A DNA stretch of 64,000 nt, from NCBI GenBank assembly GCA_016741995.1, contig JACVCO010000013.1:1-64000 (forward strand). Reading direction: 5' to 3'. The position numbers and the translations under genes were made by a program. A model generated the notes under the pieces. It was not told the origin of the DNA, ran no database searches, and was given only the letters and a program-made list of their open reading frames with translations. The stretch comes from Hydrogenophaga sp. Its GTDB lineage: Bacteria > Pseudomonadota > Gammaproteobacteria > Burkholderiales > Burkholderiaceae_C. Of the stretch, positions 1 through 10,525 are shown in pieces. Each line of letters begins with the position of its first letter. The stretch's first letter is position 1.

Positions 1-89
1 CACCGGCGGGTATCGATCTGCCCCCCGGCGCCAGCTTCGACCCCACCCCGTCCCCGAGCCGCGGCCCCCTCAACGCCGAGTCCGAATGA
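1..89 (+). CDS. rppH: C-terminal tail of RNA pyrophosphohydrolase (RppH), partial
   Basis: An open frame enters from the left edge and stops at TGA 87-89. Only about 28 residues are visible, Pro-rich, including PPGASFDPTP. This resembles the low-complexity C-terminal tail that RppH (a Nudix enzyme removing pyrophosphate from the 5' end of mRNA) has in Comamonadaceae, and rppH commonly precedes the CNP1-like gene there. The Nudix domain lies outside the window, so the call rests on the tail and the neighbour. The stop codon overlaps the next start (ATGA), which implies translational coupling. Confidence 0.5.
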   Translation, partial: PAGIDLPPGASFDPTPSPSRGPLNAESE

Positions 90-604
90 AGTTTCCCCGT
101 CCCGCCTGGCTCGTCGCCATGGCCTTGATGGCAGCGCCTGTACATGCCCAGGTGATGCACCCTCACATGCCCGATCCCGAGCCGTGGAAAGAGGCAGAAG
201 TGCCTGCACCCAGCCAATGGAGCGTCGAGCGCGCGGTCGAATTCCAGTTGGGTGCGCAAGGTTCGCTGCGCTATGCCATCGACCCGCAAACGGTCAGCAT
301 CGGGGAGGATGGCGTGGTGCGCTATGTGTTCATCGCCCACAGCAGCAGTGGCGCCGTCAACGCCTTCTTCGAAGGCATGCGCTGCCAGACCGCGGAGGTC
401 AAGGTCTACGCCCGGTGGGACCCAGACACCCGCCAATGGCGCACCAGCGGCAGCGAGCCCTGGCAGGCATTGGACGTTCGCGGCGCGACGCGCCGAGCCA
501 TGCAGATGGCGAGGGCCGGCGTGTGCGATGGCAAATCGCCCAACCGCTCACCCTCGCAGATCGTCAGCGCCCTGCGCAACGGCCGCGCCGACCAGTTCCG
601 TTGA
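86..604 (+). CDS. CNP1-like family secreted protein
   Basis: A 172-residue protein with a clear Sec signal peptide: positive N-terminus, hydrophobic stretch about residues 8-20, cleavage expected after VHA at about residue 21. The mature part matches the CNP1-like family (named after a meningococcal 'cryptic neisserial protein'), whose biochemical role is unknown. Two cysteines (in GMRCQ and AGVCDG) could form a periplasmic disulfide. It overlaps the preceding stop by 4 nt, so it is probably co-translated with rppH. It ends 9 bp from the convergent proB stop. A periplasmic location is inferred from the signal peptide; no function is assigned. Confidence 0.85.
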   Translation: MKFPRPAWLVAMALMAAPVHAQVMHPHMPDPEPWKEAEVPAPSQWSVERAVEFQLGAQGSLRYAIDPQTVSIGEDGVVRYVFIAHSSSGAVNAFFEGMRCQTAEVKVYARWDPDTRQWRTSGSEPWQALDVRGATRRAMQMARAGVCDGKSPNRSPSQIVSALRNGRADQFR

Positions 605-613
605 CGCCCGGCC

Positions 614-2873
<2,260 letters not shown>

Positions 2874-2896
2874 TCAGGGTAGCCGGCATACGCAAC

Positions 2897-2922
2897 AAAA
2901 AGGCCCGCACGCGCGGGCCTCT
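2897..2922 (-). terminator. Intrinsic terminator between rpmA and obgE
   Basis: Read on the minus strand, AGGCCCGC, a short loop and GCGGGCCT form a strong GC stem (2901-2920), followed at once by TTTTTGTTG. It lies 20 bp after the rpmA stop and about 35 bp before the obgE start. It would end most transcripts from the ribosomal-protein promoter and lower obgE-proB expression relative to rplU-rpmA. Confidence 0.85.
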
Positions 2923-2941
2923 TGTTCGGATACCGGGGCGA

Positions 2942-3199
2942 TCAGACCGGGGTCACGCTCACCACGTGACGACCCAGCGCGCCCTTGACCGCGAAGTTGA
3001 CGTGACCGTCGATCGTCGCGAACAGCGAGTGGTCCTTGCCGATACCGACGTTGGTACCAGGGTGGAACTTGGTGCCGCGTTGGCGAACGATGATGGAACC
3101 GGCCGAAACCAGCTCACCGCCGAATGCCTTGACGCCCAGCATCTTGGGCTTGGAATCGCGGCCGTTTCGCGTGGAGCCGCCACCTTTTTTCTGTGCCAT
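2942..3199 (-). CDS. rpmA: 50S ribosomal protein L27
   Basis: An 85-residue protein of the large ribosomal subunit whose N-terminus reaches the peptidyl-transferase centre. The start [16 protein letters not shown] is characteristic of L27. It has no N-terminal propeptide of the kind found in Firmicutes. The ATG at 3199 has AAGGAG 8 nt upstream. It follows rplU by 12 bp and is followed by an intrinsic terminator. Confidence 0.98.
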   Translation of the reverse strand: MAQKKGGGSTRNGRDSKPKMLGVKAFGGELVSAGSIIVRQRGTKFHPGTNVGIGKDHSLFATIDGHVNFAVKGALGRHVVSVTPV

Positions 3200-3211
3200 C
3201 TTGCGTGCTCC

Positions 3212-3523
3212 TTAAGCCGTGATCGAAGCGATTTCGATCTCGGTGAAATTCTGCCGATGACCTTGGCGCTTCTGGTAGTGCTTGCGGCGACGCATCTTGA
3301 AGATGCGCACCTTGTCGTGGCGACCATGCGCCACCACTTTCACCGTGACCGTTGCGCCAGAGACCAAGGGCGTGCCCACTTTCAGCTCGGTGCCGTTACC
3401 GACCGCCAGAACCTGATCAAACACGACTTCCTGGCCCACTTCCGCAGCAATCTGTTCTACTTTGATCTTCTCGCCGGCAGCAACGCGATATTGCTTGCCA
3501 CCGGTTTTTATGACCGCGTACAT
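3212..3523 (-). CDS. rplU: 50S ribosomal protein L21
   Basis: A 103-residue large-subunit ribosomal protein that binds 23S rRNA. It begins [14 protein letters not shown], the family signature, and contains the basic segment [15 protein letters not shown] near the C-terminus. The start at 3523 is preceded by GAGAGGAT. First gene of the rplU-rpmA-(obgE-proB) unit. The promoter is at 3595-3623. Confidence 0.98.
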   Translation of the reverse strand: MYAVIKTGGKQYRVAAGEKIKVEQIAAEVGQEVVFDQVLAVGNGTELKVGTPLVSGATVTVKVVAHGRHDKVRIFKMRRRKHYQKRQGHRQNFTEIEIASITA

Positions 3524-3594
3524 AGGGATCCTCTCGAAGTTGACCGGCTCGGTAAAGAGCCGGCATCGGCAGACGTATTTCCGCCGAACCGAGG

Positions 3595-3623
3595 ATTATA
3601 GCCAATTCACCCACCTGTCGCAA
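3595..3623 (-). promoter_or_regulatory. Sigma-70 promoter of rplU-rpmA
   Basis: On the minus strand a TTGCGA -35 box (3618-3623), a spacer of exactly 17 bp and a perfect TATAAT -10 box (3595-3600) precede rplU. The transcript would start near 3588, giving a leader of about 65 nt. This is the best consensus promoter in the window. Confidence 0.8.
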
Positions 3624-3741
3624 ACCGGCGCTGAGCCGGGGACCTGACATCCCGACCCGCTTCCAGGCTCGGCAACGGCCACCCTGACCGCGGTTTCTAT
3701 AATCCGCGCCGACCCTCCTGCCCCGCAACCGCGGCACCGCC

Positions 3742-4722
3742 TTGCCTGCTTCCCTTTCCCAGCCCCAACCCCTCGATCTGATCCGCTCCGACATGGATCA
3801 GGTGGACGAGGTCATCCGGGCGCGCCTGACCACCGATGTCCCGCTGGTTCGAGAGGTCGCGCAGTACATCATCTCGGCGGGCGGCAAGCGCCTTAGGCCA
3901 GCGTTGCTGCTGCTGATCAGTGGCGCGCTCGGAAACACGCATCCGAATCGCCACACATTGGCTGCGGTGGTGGAATTCATTCATACCGCCACGCTGCTGC
4001 ACGATGACGTGGTCGATGAATCGACCTTGCGCCGCGGCCGGGCCACGGCCAACCAGACCTTCGGCAACGCCGCCAGCGTGCTGGTCGGCGACTTCCTATA
4101 CTCCCGCGCCTTCCAGATGATGGTCGACGTCGGCAGCATGCGGGTCATGGAGGTCCTTTCCGACGCCACCAACGTCATTGCGGAAGGTGAAGTGCTGCAG
4201 CTGATGAACATGCACGATGCCTCCATCGGCGAAGAGGACTACCTGAGGGTGATCCGCTCGAAGACTGCCAAACTTTTCGAAGCCAGTGCCCGGCTGGCTC
4301 CGATCCTGGCCGGCGCACCAGGGCCGATTGAAGAGGCCTGCGCGACCTATGGTCAGGCCCTGGGAACCGCATTTCAGGTCATCGACGATGTGCTTGACTA
4401 CGAGGGTGACGCAGAGGAACTGGGCAAAAACCTGGGCGACGACCTTCGGGAAGGGAAAGTCACGCTGCCCATCATCTGCGCTTTGCGGGCCGGCAATGAA
4501 GCACAGCGCGAACTGATCCGCAACGCCATCGAGCACGGCCAACTCGAAAATTTGCCTGCCATCCAGGCCATCATTGTTGGTACCGGCGCACTCGACGCTG
4601 CGCGGCAAGCCGCCCAAGCCGAGGCGGCACGGGCGTTGGCCGCGGCACAACAGCTGCCGACCAATGAATACCAATCCGCTTTGCTACAATTGGCGGCTTC
4701 TCTTTTGGACCGTCGCTCGTGA
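3742..4722 (+). CDS. ispB: Octaprenyl diphosphate synthase
   Basis: A long-chain trans-prenyl transferase adding isopentenyl units to farnesyl diphosphate to make the ubiquinone side chain. It has both aspartate-rich Mg-binding motifs: DDVVD at about residue 88 and DDVLD at about 215, plus GGKRLRP near the N-terminus and GEVLQLMN. The TTG at 3742 gives 326 residues and aligns with the E. coli enzyme's N-terminus; the ATG at 3793 would cut off the first helix. TATAAT at 3698-3703 could be its -10 box, but no good -35 is seen. Divergent from rplU; followed by tRNA-Pro. Confidence 0.95.
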   Translation: MPASLSQPQPLDLIRSDMDQVDEVIRARLTTDVPLVREVAQYIISAGGKRLRPALLLLISGALGNTHPNRHTLAAVVEFIHTATLLHDDVVDESTLRRGRATANQTFGNAASVLVGDFLYSRAFQMMVDVGSMRVMEVLSDATNVIAEGEVLQLMNMHDASIGEEDYLRVIRSKTAKLFEASARLAPILAGAPGPIEEACATYGQALGTAFQVIDDVLDYEGDAEELGKNLGDDLREGKVTLPIICALRAGNEAQRELIRNAIEHGQLENLPAIQAIIVGTGALDAARQAAQAEAARALAAAQQLPTNEYQSALLQLAASLLDRRS

Positions 4723-4741
4723 CGGATACCGAAGGAGCATC

Positions 4742-4784
4742 GTGCCCGATGGTGTCTTGCCATTGGGCACGGATCGAAAGATCC
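4742..4784. other. Tandem hairpins between ispB and tRNA-Pro
   Basis: Two adjacent inverted repeats. The first has 11-bp arms, 4742-4752 and 4760-4770, with one G-U pair and a 7-nt loop. The second is GGATC-GAAA-GATCC at 4771-4784, closed by a GNRA tetraloop. They end 2 bp before the tRNA. There is no U-tract, so a terminator is unlikely; a processing site for the tRNA precursor is possible. The first arm also carries a GGAG-catc-GTG start for a 19-codon frame ending inside the tRNA. Confidence 0.5.
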
Positions 4785-4786
4785 AT

Positions 4787-4863
4787 CGGGGTGTAGCTTA
4801 GCCTGGTAGAGCGCTACGTTCGGGACGTAGAGGCCGGAGGTTCGAATCCTCTCACCCCGACCA
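4787..4863 (+). tRNA. tRNA-Pro (anticodon CGG)
   Basis: A 77-nt cloverleaf. The acceptor arms CGGGGTG and CACCCCG pair fully, followed by an encoded ACCA. The anticodon stem CTACG/CGTAG encloses the loop TTCGGGA, giving anticodon CGG, which reads CCG proline codons. The T arm contains GGTTCGAATCC. It sits between ispB and pilB with no sign of an integrated element at its 3' end. Confidence 0.97.
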
Positions 4864-4964
4864 GTTTGGTCCCATCCCAAGCCGCGAATGCGGAACCAGC
4901 CTACCCCGCCGCGCGCATCCTGGAAACAACGTCACCTGACGTGACCCGCGTTTTTCCAGACAAC

Positions 4965-5023
4965 TGGCGTCAATTGTGGCGTCCAAGTTGTTGATTTCCG
5001 TTAGATTACGCAAATATGGCGTC
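4965..5023 (+). repeat. Three TGGCGTC direct repeats at the pilB start
   Basis: TGGCGTC occurs at 4965-4971, 4977-4983 and 5017-5023; the last copy is part of the pilB start codon region. A short inverted repeat GTCAC-ctgac-GTGAC lies at 4931-4945. The first two copies are 12 bp apart, which could place them near one face of the helix. No clear promoter boxes are seen. A regulator site is conjecture. Confidence 0.35.
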
Positions 5024-6746
5024 AGTCGATACGGTCAATCAGGAAAGCCCGTCCATGGCCCTGCCAGGGCTTGGGCGCGCACTCGTTTCCGCGGGAAAGC
5101 TCGGTCAGAAGGCCGCCGAAGATCTGTACCGCAAGGCCCAGAGCGGCCGCACGAGCTTCATTGCCGAGCTCACCGGCTCGGGCGCCGTGTCGCCTTCGGA
5201 TCTGGCTCACACGATGTCCGTGGCGTTTGCGGCACCTCTGCTCGACATCGATGCCGTCGACGTTCAACGCCTACCGTCCGGGCTCCTCGACCCCAAGATC
5301 TGCGCCGACTTCCGCATTGTTGTGCTGAGCAAGCGCAACAACCGGTTGATCGTTGCCACAGCCGACCCCTCGGATCAGCAAGCCGCCGAGAAGATCAAGT
5401 TCGCCACCCAGATGGGCGTGGACTGGGTCATCGCCGAGTTCGACAAGCTCACCAAGCTGGTCGAAGCTCAGACCAAGTCGGTGACCGAGGCGATGGAGAA
5501 CATCGTCGGGGATGTCGAGTTCGACGATCTCGCGGCGGAAGCGGTCGTCAGCGACAGCGCCGAGAAAACAGCCGAGGTCGACGACGCGCCCGTCGTCAAG
5601 TTCTTGCACAAGATGCTGATCGATGCGTTCAACATGCGCGCATCCGACCTGCACTTCGAGCCGTACGAGCACAACTACCGCGTGCGCTTCCGCATCGATG
5701 GCGAATTGCGCGAGATCGCATCGCCACCCGTGGCCATCAAGGACAAGCTCGCCTCTCGCATCAAGGTCATCTCGCGGATGGACATCTCCGAGAAACGTGT
5801 GCCCCAAGACGGGCGCATGAAGCTGAAGGTGGGGCCGGACCGTGTGATCGACTTCCGCGTGAGCACCTTGCCCACGCTGTTCGGCGAGAAGATCGTGATC
5901 CGTATTCTCGATCCGAGTCAAGCCAAGCTGGGTATCGATGCGCTTGGCTACGAACCCGAGGAGAAGGAGCGCCTGCTGGACGCGATCCAGCGGCCCTATG
6001 GCATGGTGCTGGTCACGGGTCCCACCGGCTCCGGCAAGACAGTGTCGCTCTACACCTGCTTGAACATCCTGAACAAGCCGGGCGTCAACATCTCCACCGC
6101 CGAGGACCCATCGGAAATCAACCTGCCTGGCGTCAACCAGGTCAACATGAACGAGAAGGCGGGCCTGACCTTCGCTGTCGCGCTCAAGGCCTTCCTGCGT
6201 CAGGATCCTGACGTGATCATGGTCGGCGAAATCCGCGATCTGGAAACCGCCGACATTGCGATCAAGGCCGCGCAGACCGGCCACATGGTGATGTCCACGC
6301 TGCACACCAACGACGCGCCGACCACACTGACCCGGATGATGAACATGGGCATTCCCACGTTCAACATCGCATCCAGTGTCATTCTGATCACCGCGCAACG
6401 CCTGGCCCGACGCCTGTGCCCCAATTGCAAGGCCCCGCTGGATGTCCCGCGCAAGGCCTTGCTCGAAGCCGGCTACAAGGCCGAAGAGCTCGACGGCAGT
6501 TGGACCCCCTACAAGCCCGTGGGCTGCTCGGCATGCAACAACGGCTACAAGGGGCGTGTCGGTATCTACCAGGTGATGCCGATCTCGGAAGAAATACAGC
6601 GCATCATTCTGCGCGGTGGCACCGCACTGGATATCGCGCAGCAAGCCGGCAAGGAAGGCGTTCGCAGCCTGCGCGAATCCGGCCTGCTCAAGGTCAAGCT
6701 CGGTTTCACTTCGCTGGAAGAAGTGCTGAGTGTGACCAACGAGTAA
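5016..6746 (+). CDS. pilB: Type IV pilus assembly ATPase PilB
   Basis: The hexameric cytoplasmic ATPase powering pilus extension. The 576-residue product has an N-terminal MshEN/GSPII_E_N domain (about 1-190), then the secretion-ATPase core with Walker A GPTGSGKT at about 335-342, the catalytic acidic segment AEDPSE, and the Walker B/His box region with MVGEIRD and TLHTND. A zinc site of two Cys pairs is present (CPNC about 468, CSAC about 506). First of a pilB-pilC-pilD unit, 33 bp ahead of pilC. It differs from the retraction ATPase PilT by its N-domain and zinc motif. Confidence 0.97.
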   Translation: MASVDTVNQESPSMALPGLGRALVSAGKLGQKAAEDLYRKAQSGRTSFIAELTGSGAVSPSDLAHTMSVAFAAPLLDIDAVDVQRLPSGLLDPKICADFRIVVLSKRNNRLIVATADPSDQQAAEKIKFATQMGVDWVIAEFDKLTKLVEAQTKSVTEAMENIVGDVEFDDLAAEAVVSDSAEKTAEVDDAPVVKFLHKMLIDAFNMRASDLHFEPYEHNYRVRFRIDGELREIASPPVAIKDKLASRIKVISRMDISEKRVPQDGRMKLKVGPDRVIDFRVSTLPTLFGEKIVIRILDPSQAKLGIDALGYEPEEKERLLDAIQRPYGMVLVTGPTGSGKTVSLYTCLNILNKPGVNISTAEDPSEINLPGVNQVNMNEKAGLTFAVALKAFLRQDPDVIMVGEIRDLETADIAIKAAQTGHMVMSTLHTNDAPTTLTRMMNMGIPTFNIASSVILITAQRLARRLCPNCKAPLDVPRKALLEAGYKAEELDGSWTPYKPVGCSACNNGYKGRVGIYQVMPISEEIQRIILRGGTALDIAQQAGKEGVRSLRESGLLKVKLGFTSLEEVLSVTNE

Positions 6747-6779
6747 CCCACCCCCGTTCCCGCTCTCAGAGGATTTTTC

Positions 6780-7997
6780 ATGGCCACCGTCGCAAGCAAG
6801 AGCGTCAAGGACTTCGTGTTCGAGTGGGAAGGCAAGGATCGCAACGGCAAACCGGTGCGCGGCGAGACGCGTGCCCAGGGCGAGAATCAGGTCACGGCCA
6901 CCCTGCGCCGCCAGGGGATCATCCCGGTAAAAATCAAGAAGCGGCGCACCAGCTCGGGCAAGCGCATCAAGCCGAAGGACATTGCAATCTTCACGCGCCA
7001 GTTCGCCACCATGATGAAGGCGGGCGTACCGCTGCTGCAGGCCTTCGACATCGTCGGACGGGGCAACCCCAATCCCAACGTCACGCGCTTGCTGAATGAC
7101 ATCCGCGCCGATGTCGAAACGGGTACATCGCTGAGTGCCGCCTTTCGCAAGTACCCGCTGTACTTCGACAGTCTGTATTGCAATCTGGTCGAGGCCGGCG
7201 AGGCCGCCGGTATCCTGGAAGACCTTCTCGACCGCCTCGCCATCTACATGGAGAAAACCGAGGCCCTGAAGTCGAAGATCAAATCGGCGTTGATGTACCC
7301 CACCGCGGTGATCATCGTGGCATTCGTGGTCGTGGCGGTCATCATGATCTTCGTGATTCCGTCGTTCAAAGAGGTGTTCACATCGTTCGGCGCCGACCTG
7401 CCGGCCCCGACCTTGTTTGTGATCGCGATGAGCGAATTCTTCGTTGAATACTGGTGGCTCATTTTCGGTGGCCTGGGTGGTGGCTTCTACTTCTTCATGC
7501 AGGCCTGGAAACGCAACGAGAAGGTTCAGCGCTTCATGGACCGTGTGTTGCTCAAGCTGCCGATCTTCGGGCCGCTCATCGAAAAATCGGTTGTGGCTCG
7601 CTGGACCCGTACGCTGGCCACCATGTTCGGGGCCGGCGTGCCACTGGTGGAGGCTTTGGATTCCGTGGGCGGCGCTTCGGGCAACTCCGTGTACGCGATC
7701 GCGACCGAGAAGATCCAGCAGGAGGTTTCTACCGGTGTGAGCCTGACGGCGGCGATGACCAACGCCAACATCTTCCCGTCGATGGTGCTGCAGATGTGTG
7801 CGATCGGCGAGGAATCCGGCTCCATCGACCACATGCTTGGCAAGGCCGCCGATTTCTACGAGGCCGAAGTGGACGACATGGTCGCCGGCATCTCGAGCCT
7901 CATGGAGCCGATCATCATCGTGGTGTTGGGCACGGTGATCGGTGGCATCGTGGTGTCGATGTACCTGCCGATCTTCAAGCTCGGCCAGGTGGTCTGA
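6780..7997 (+). CDS. pilC: Type IV pilus inner-membrane platform protein PilC
   Basis: A polytopic inner-membrane protein on which PilB and PilT act to move pilins in and out of the fibre. The 405-residue protein has two T2SF domains (about 70-190 and 275-395), each with the typical FTRQFATMMKAGVPL- and WTRTLATMFGAGVPL-type repeat, and three hydrophobic membrane segments (about 175-200, 215-240, 375-400). It ends TGA at 7995-7997 immediately against the GTG of pilD. Confidence 0.97.
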   Translation: MATVASKSVKDFVFEWEGKDRNGKPVRGETRAQGENQVTATLRRQGIIPVKIKKRRTSSGKRIKPKDIAIFTRQFATMMKAGVPLLQAFDIVGRGNPNPNVTRLLNDIRADVETGTSLSAAFRKYPLYFDSLYCNLVEAGEAAGILEDLLDRLAIYMEKTEALKSKIKSALMYPTAVIIVAFVVVAVIMIFVIPSFKEVFTSFGADLPAPTLFVIAMSEFFVEYWWLIFGGLGGGFYFFMQAWKRNEKVQRFMDRVLLKLPIFGPLIEKSVVARWTRTLATMFGAGVPLVEALDSVGGASGNSVYAIATEKIQQEVSTGVSLTAAMTNANIFPSMVLQMCAIGEESGSIDHMLGKAADFYEAEVDDMVAGISSLMEPIIIVVLGTVIGGIVVSMYLPIFKLGQVV

Positions 7998-8930
7998 GTG
8001 GACGAGGCGGTCTGGTTCTCGCCCTGGGTTCTGGGTCTATTCGGGCTTTGCATTGGCAGCTTTCTCAACGTGGTCATCCACCGGCTACCACGCATGATGG
8101 AGCGCGAGTGGCTGGATGACATTGCCGAATTCCTGCAAGACAAGGCATTGCTCCAGCGCGTGCTGGCTCCCAAGCCTCAGCGCGCTGAAGAGATCGGGCT
8201 TTTCGGCAAGACCCTCGCCGACGAAACATCTGCGCTGCCAGCGCTCGGCCTGGCCAAGCCGCGCTCGCGCTGCCCGGCTTGCGGGCATGTGCTGCGTTGG
8301 CACGAGAACGTCCCGCTGTTGGGCTGGCTGCGCTTGCGCGGCAAATGTTCGGCTTGTGGCACACCCATCGGCTTGCGTTATCCGATCGTGGAAGCGCTGA
8401 CCGGCCTGCTGTTTGCCGCGGTGGCCGTCAAGTTTGGTGCCGGCGCCACCACCCTGGTGTACTGCGCCGCGGTGGCGTTGTTGATCGCAGCGGCACTGAT
8501 CGACCTGGACACCACGCTGCTGCCCGACAACCTGACCTTCCCGCTCGCCGGCCTGGGCCTGCTGGCCGCCTGGCTGGGCTGGACACCGGTGCCTCTGACG
8601 GACGCCGCACTGGGCTTGCTGTTCGGGTATGCATCGCTGTGGGTCGTGGCCTACCTGTTTTATCTGTTGCGTGGCATGCGCGGCATGGCAGAGGGTGATT
8701 TCAAACTGCTGGCGGCGTTGGGCGCACTGCTGGGCTGGAAGCTGTTGCTGCCGATCATCCTGTTGTCCTCGGTGGTGGGTGCAGCGGTTGGGCTGTTTCT
8801 GATGCTCGCGCGCCAGCATCGGCGCGATGTGCCCATTCCCTTTGGCCCCTATCTCGCTGGCGGGGGCTTGGCCGCATTGTTCTTCGGCAACACGCTGTTG
8901 GGCCTGCTGCTGCCCAGCCTGTCGGCGTGA
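7998..8930 (+). CDS. pilD: Type IV prepilin peptidase / N-methyltransferase PilD
   Basis: A membrane aspartyl protease that cleaves the leader of prepilins and methylates the new N-terminus. The 310-residue product has the cytoplasmic zinc-binding cysteine pairs CPACGH and CSACG, the first catalytic aspartate in LIDLDTTLLPD and the second in AEGDFKLLAALGA. About seven to eight membrane segments are visible. The start is GTG directly after the pilC stop. The second catalytic motif reads EGDFK rather than the commoner GxGDxK form, but the aspartate is kept. Confidence 0.96.
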   Translation: MDEAVWFSPWVLGLFGLCIGSFLNVVIHRLPRMMEREWLDDIAEFLQDKALLQRVLAPKPQRAEEIGLFGKTLADETSALPALGLAKPRSRCPACGHVLRWHENVPLLGWLRLRGKCSACGTPIGLRYPIVEALTGLLFAAVAVKFGAGATTLVYCAAVALLIAAALIDLDTTLLPDNLTFPLAGLGLLAAWLGWTPVPLTDAALGLLFGYASLWVVAYLFYLLRGMRGMAEGDFKLLAALGALLGWKLLLPIILLSSVVGAAVGLFLMLARQHRRDVPIPFGPYLAGGGLAALFFGNTLLGLLLPSLSA

Positions 8931-9514
8931 GGCTCGGGCTCACCGGCGGCATAGGCAGCGGCAAAAGCACCGCGGGCGCTCGGTTGCAGGCCCTGGGCGC
9001 CGATCTCATCGACGCCGACGCCATTTCGCGCCGAAGCACGGCGGCAGGGGGCCCTGCCATCGAAAGCATTCGCAAGGCTTTCGGCGATGCCTTCATCGAC
9101 AACGACGGCGCGCTGAACCGTGAGGCCATGCGCGCGCTGGTGTTTCGCGATCCGACCGCCCGGCAACGTCTGGAATCCATCGTGCACCCCATCGTGGCGC
9201 AAGGGATATCGGAACACGTGCGCGCCAGTCGCGCACCTTGCATCGTCTTCGACGTTCCCCTGCTGGTCGAATCGCCACGCTGGCGAACGCAGCTCGATCG
9301 CGTGTTGGTGGTGGATTGCAGCGAAGCCACCCAGTTGCGCCGGGTGCGCGCGCGCAGCGGCTGGGACGACGCCACCGTCCACGCCGTGATCCGCCAGCAG
9401 GCCTCACGCGCACAGCGCCTGTCGGCGGCCGACCTCGTGATATTCAACGACGAGGACGACCTTGACCGCCTGCATACCTTGATCGACCGGTTGTCGCCAC
9501 GCTTCGGGCTATGA
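8927..9514 (+). CDS. coaE: Dephospho-CoA kinase
   Basis: Transfers phosphate from ATP to the 3'-hydroxyl of dephospho-CoA, the last step of coenzyme A synthesis. It is 195 residues long, the usual size, with P-loop GGIGSGKST at residues 7-15 and the lid/substrate region VFDVPLLVES. The GTG start overlaps the pilD stop by 4 nt (GTGA). The pilD-coaE-zapD-yacG order is conserved in beta- and gammaproteobacteria. Confidence 0.96.
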   Translation: MRLGLTGGIGSGKSTAGARLQALGADLIDADAISRRSTAAGGPAIESIRKAFGDAFIDNDGALNREAMRALVFRDPTARQRLESIVHPIVAQGISEHVRASRAPCIVFDVPLLVESPRWRTQLDRVLVVDCSEATQLRRVRARSGWDDATVHAVIRQQASRAQRLSAADLVIFNDEDDLDRLHTLIDRLSPRFGL

Positions 9515-9535
9515 TCGCCCGACCGGCGGCCCAGG

Positions 9536-10312
9536 GTGCCGCCGGCCTCCGCGCCCGTGATCCTCTACGAATACCCCTTCAACGAACGCATCCGCACCTA
9601 CCTGCGGCTCGAGCAACTGTTCAAGCGCCTGGCCTTGCTGGTGCCCCGCGAGCATGCGCTTGATCACCACTACGCGATCCAGACGCTGTTCGAGATCATG
9701 GACGTGGCCTCGCGGGCCGACATGAAGTCGGATGTGCTCAAGGACCTGGACCGTCACAAGCAGACGCTGATCGGCTATCGCGGCAACCCCGCCATCTCCG
9801 AGGACGTGCTCAACACCGTGATCGGGCAGCTCGATGGTTGCTTCGCACAAATCGCCGAAACCGCGGGCAAGCCCGGCCATGCGCTCACCGAGAACGACTG
9901 GCTCATGGCGATCCGCAGCCGCATCGGTATTCCCGGCGGCACCTGCGAATTCGATCTGCCTGGGTACTTCCACTGGCAGCACCTGCCAGCGGACCAGCGC
10001 CAGGCCGATCTCGCCACATGGTCGCAATCGCTGGCCCCGCTGGCCGAAGCCGTGGTCTTGCTGCTGAAGATGATGCGCGACACCGGCACGCCGCAGAAGG
10101 TGGTGGCCACCGCGGGGCAATACCAGCAAAACCTGCCGCAAGGTCGCAGCTTTCAATTGCTGCGCCTGCGCATCGATCCCACACCCGGTTTCATCCCCGA
10201 AATCAGCGGCAACCGCCTGATGTTCTCCGTGCGGCTCATGCGCGCGGGCGACGATCAGCGCCTGCACCCGGCCGGCGAAGACGGCAGTTTCGAGCTCACG
10301 CTGTGCGCGTGA
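9536..10312 (+). CDS. zapD: Cell division protein ZapD
   Basis: An FtsZ-binding protein that bundles protofilaments and stabilises the Z-ring. It is 258 residues long, with the family opening ILYEYPFNERIRTYLRLEQLF and helical and beta domains throughout; no membrane segment. The GTG at 9536 is chosen; a second GTG at 9557 is possible and would remove seven residues before the conserved start. It lies 21 bp after coaE and 7 bp before yacG. Confidence 0.93.
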   Translation: MPPASAPVILYEYPFNERIRTYLRLEQLFKRLALLVPREHALDHHYAIQTLFEIMDVASRADMKSDVLKDLDRHKQTLIGYRGNPAISEDVLNTVIGQLDGCFAQIAETAGKPGHALTENDWLMAIRSRIGIPGGTCEFDLPGYFHWQHLPADQRQADLATWSQSLAPLAEAVVLLLKMMRDTGTPQKVVATAGQYQQNLPQGRSFQLLRLRIDPTPGFIPEISGNRLMFSVRLMRAGDDQRLHPAGEDGSFELTLCA

Positions 10313-10319
10313 AGCGGCC

Positions 10320-10514
10320 ATGAACCTGCAGACCGGCGAGCGTGTGGTGCGATGCCCCGCCTGTGGGGGCGACAGCCTCTACACGCCCGCCAACCGCTGG
10401 CGCCCCTTTTGCAGCGAGCGCTGCCGTCAACAGGACCTGGGCGCGTGGGCCAGCGAACAGTACGCCTTGCCCGAGCGCGAGGGGCAGAGCGACCCGGATT
10501 TCGAGAAGAGTTGA
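10320..10514 (+). CDS. yacG: DNA gyrase inhibitor YacG (zinc protein)
   Basis: A 64-residue zinc-binding protein; its E. coli homologue binds GyrB and blocks DNA binding by gyrase. The four zinc ligands are seen in CPACGG and CSERCRQQD, followed by the typical LGAWASEQY and an acidic tail. It ends 11 bp from the convergent Nudix gene. Confidence 0.94.
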   Translation: MNLQTGERVVRCPACGGDSLYTPANRWRPFCSERCRQQDLGAWASEQYALPEREGQSDPDFEKS

Positions 10515-10525
10515 GCCTCGGCCCG

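Noticed and set aside
4787-4863. Integration site of a genomic island at tRNA-Pro
   Set aside because: No integrase nearby and no repeat of the tRNA 3' end downstream; pilB follows at the usual distance.
5271-7832. Long minus-strand frame (about 850 codons) opposite pilB and pilC
   Set aside because: Shadow of the pil genes; no homology and no ribosome-binding site.
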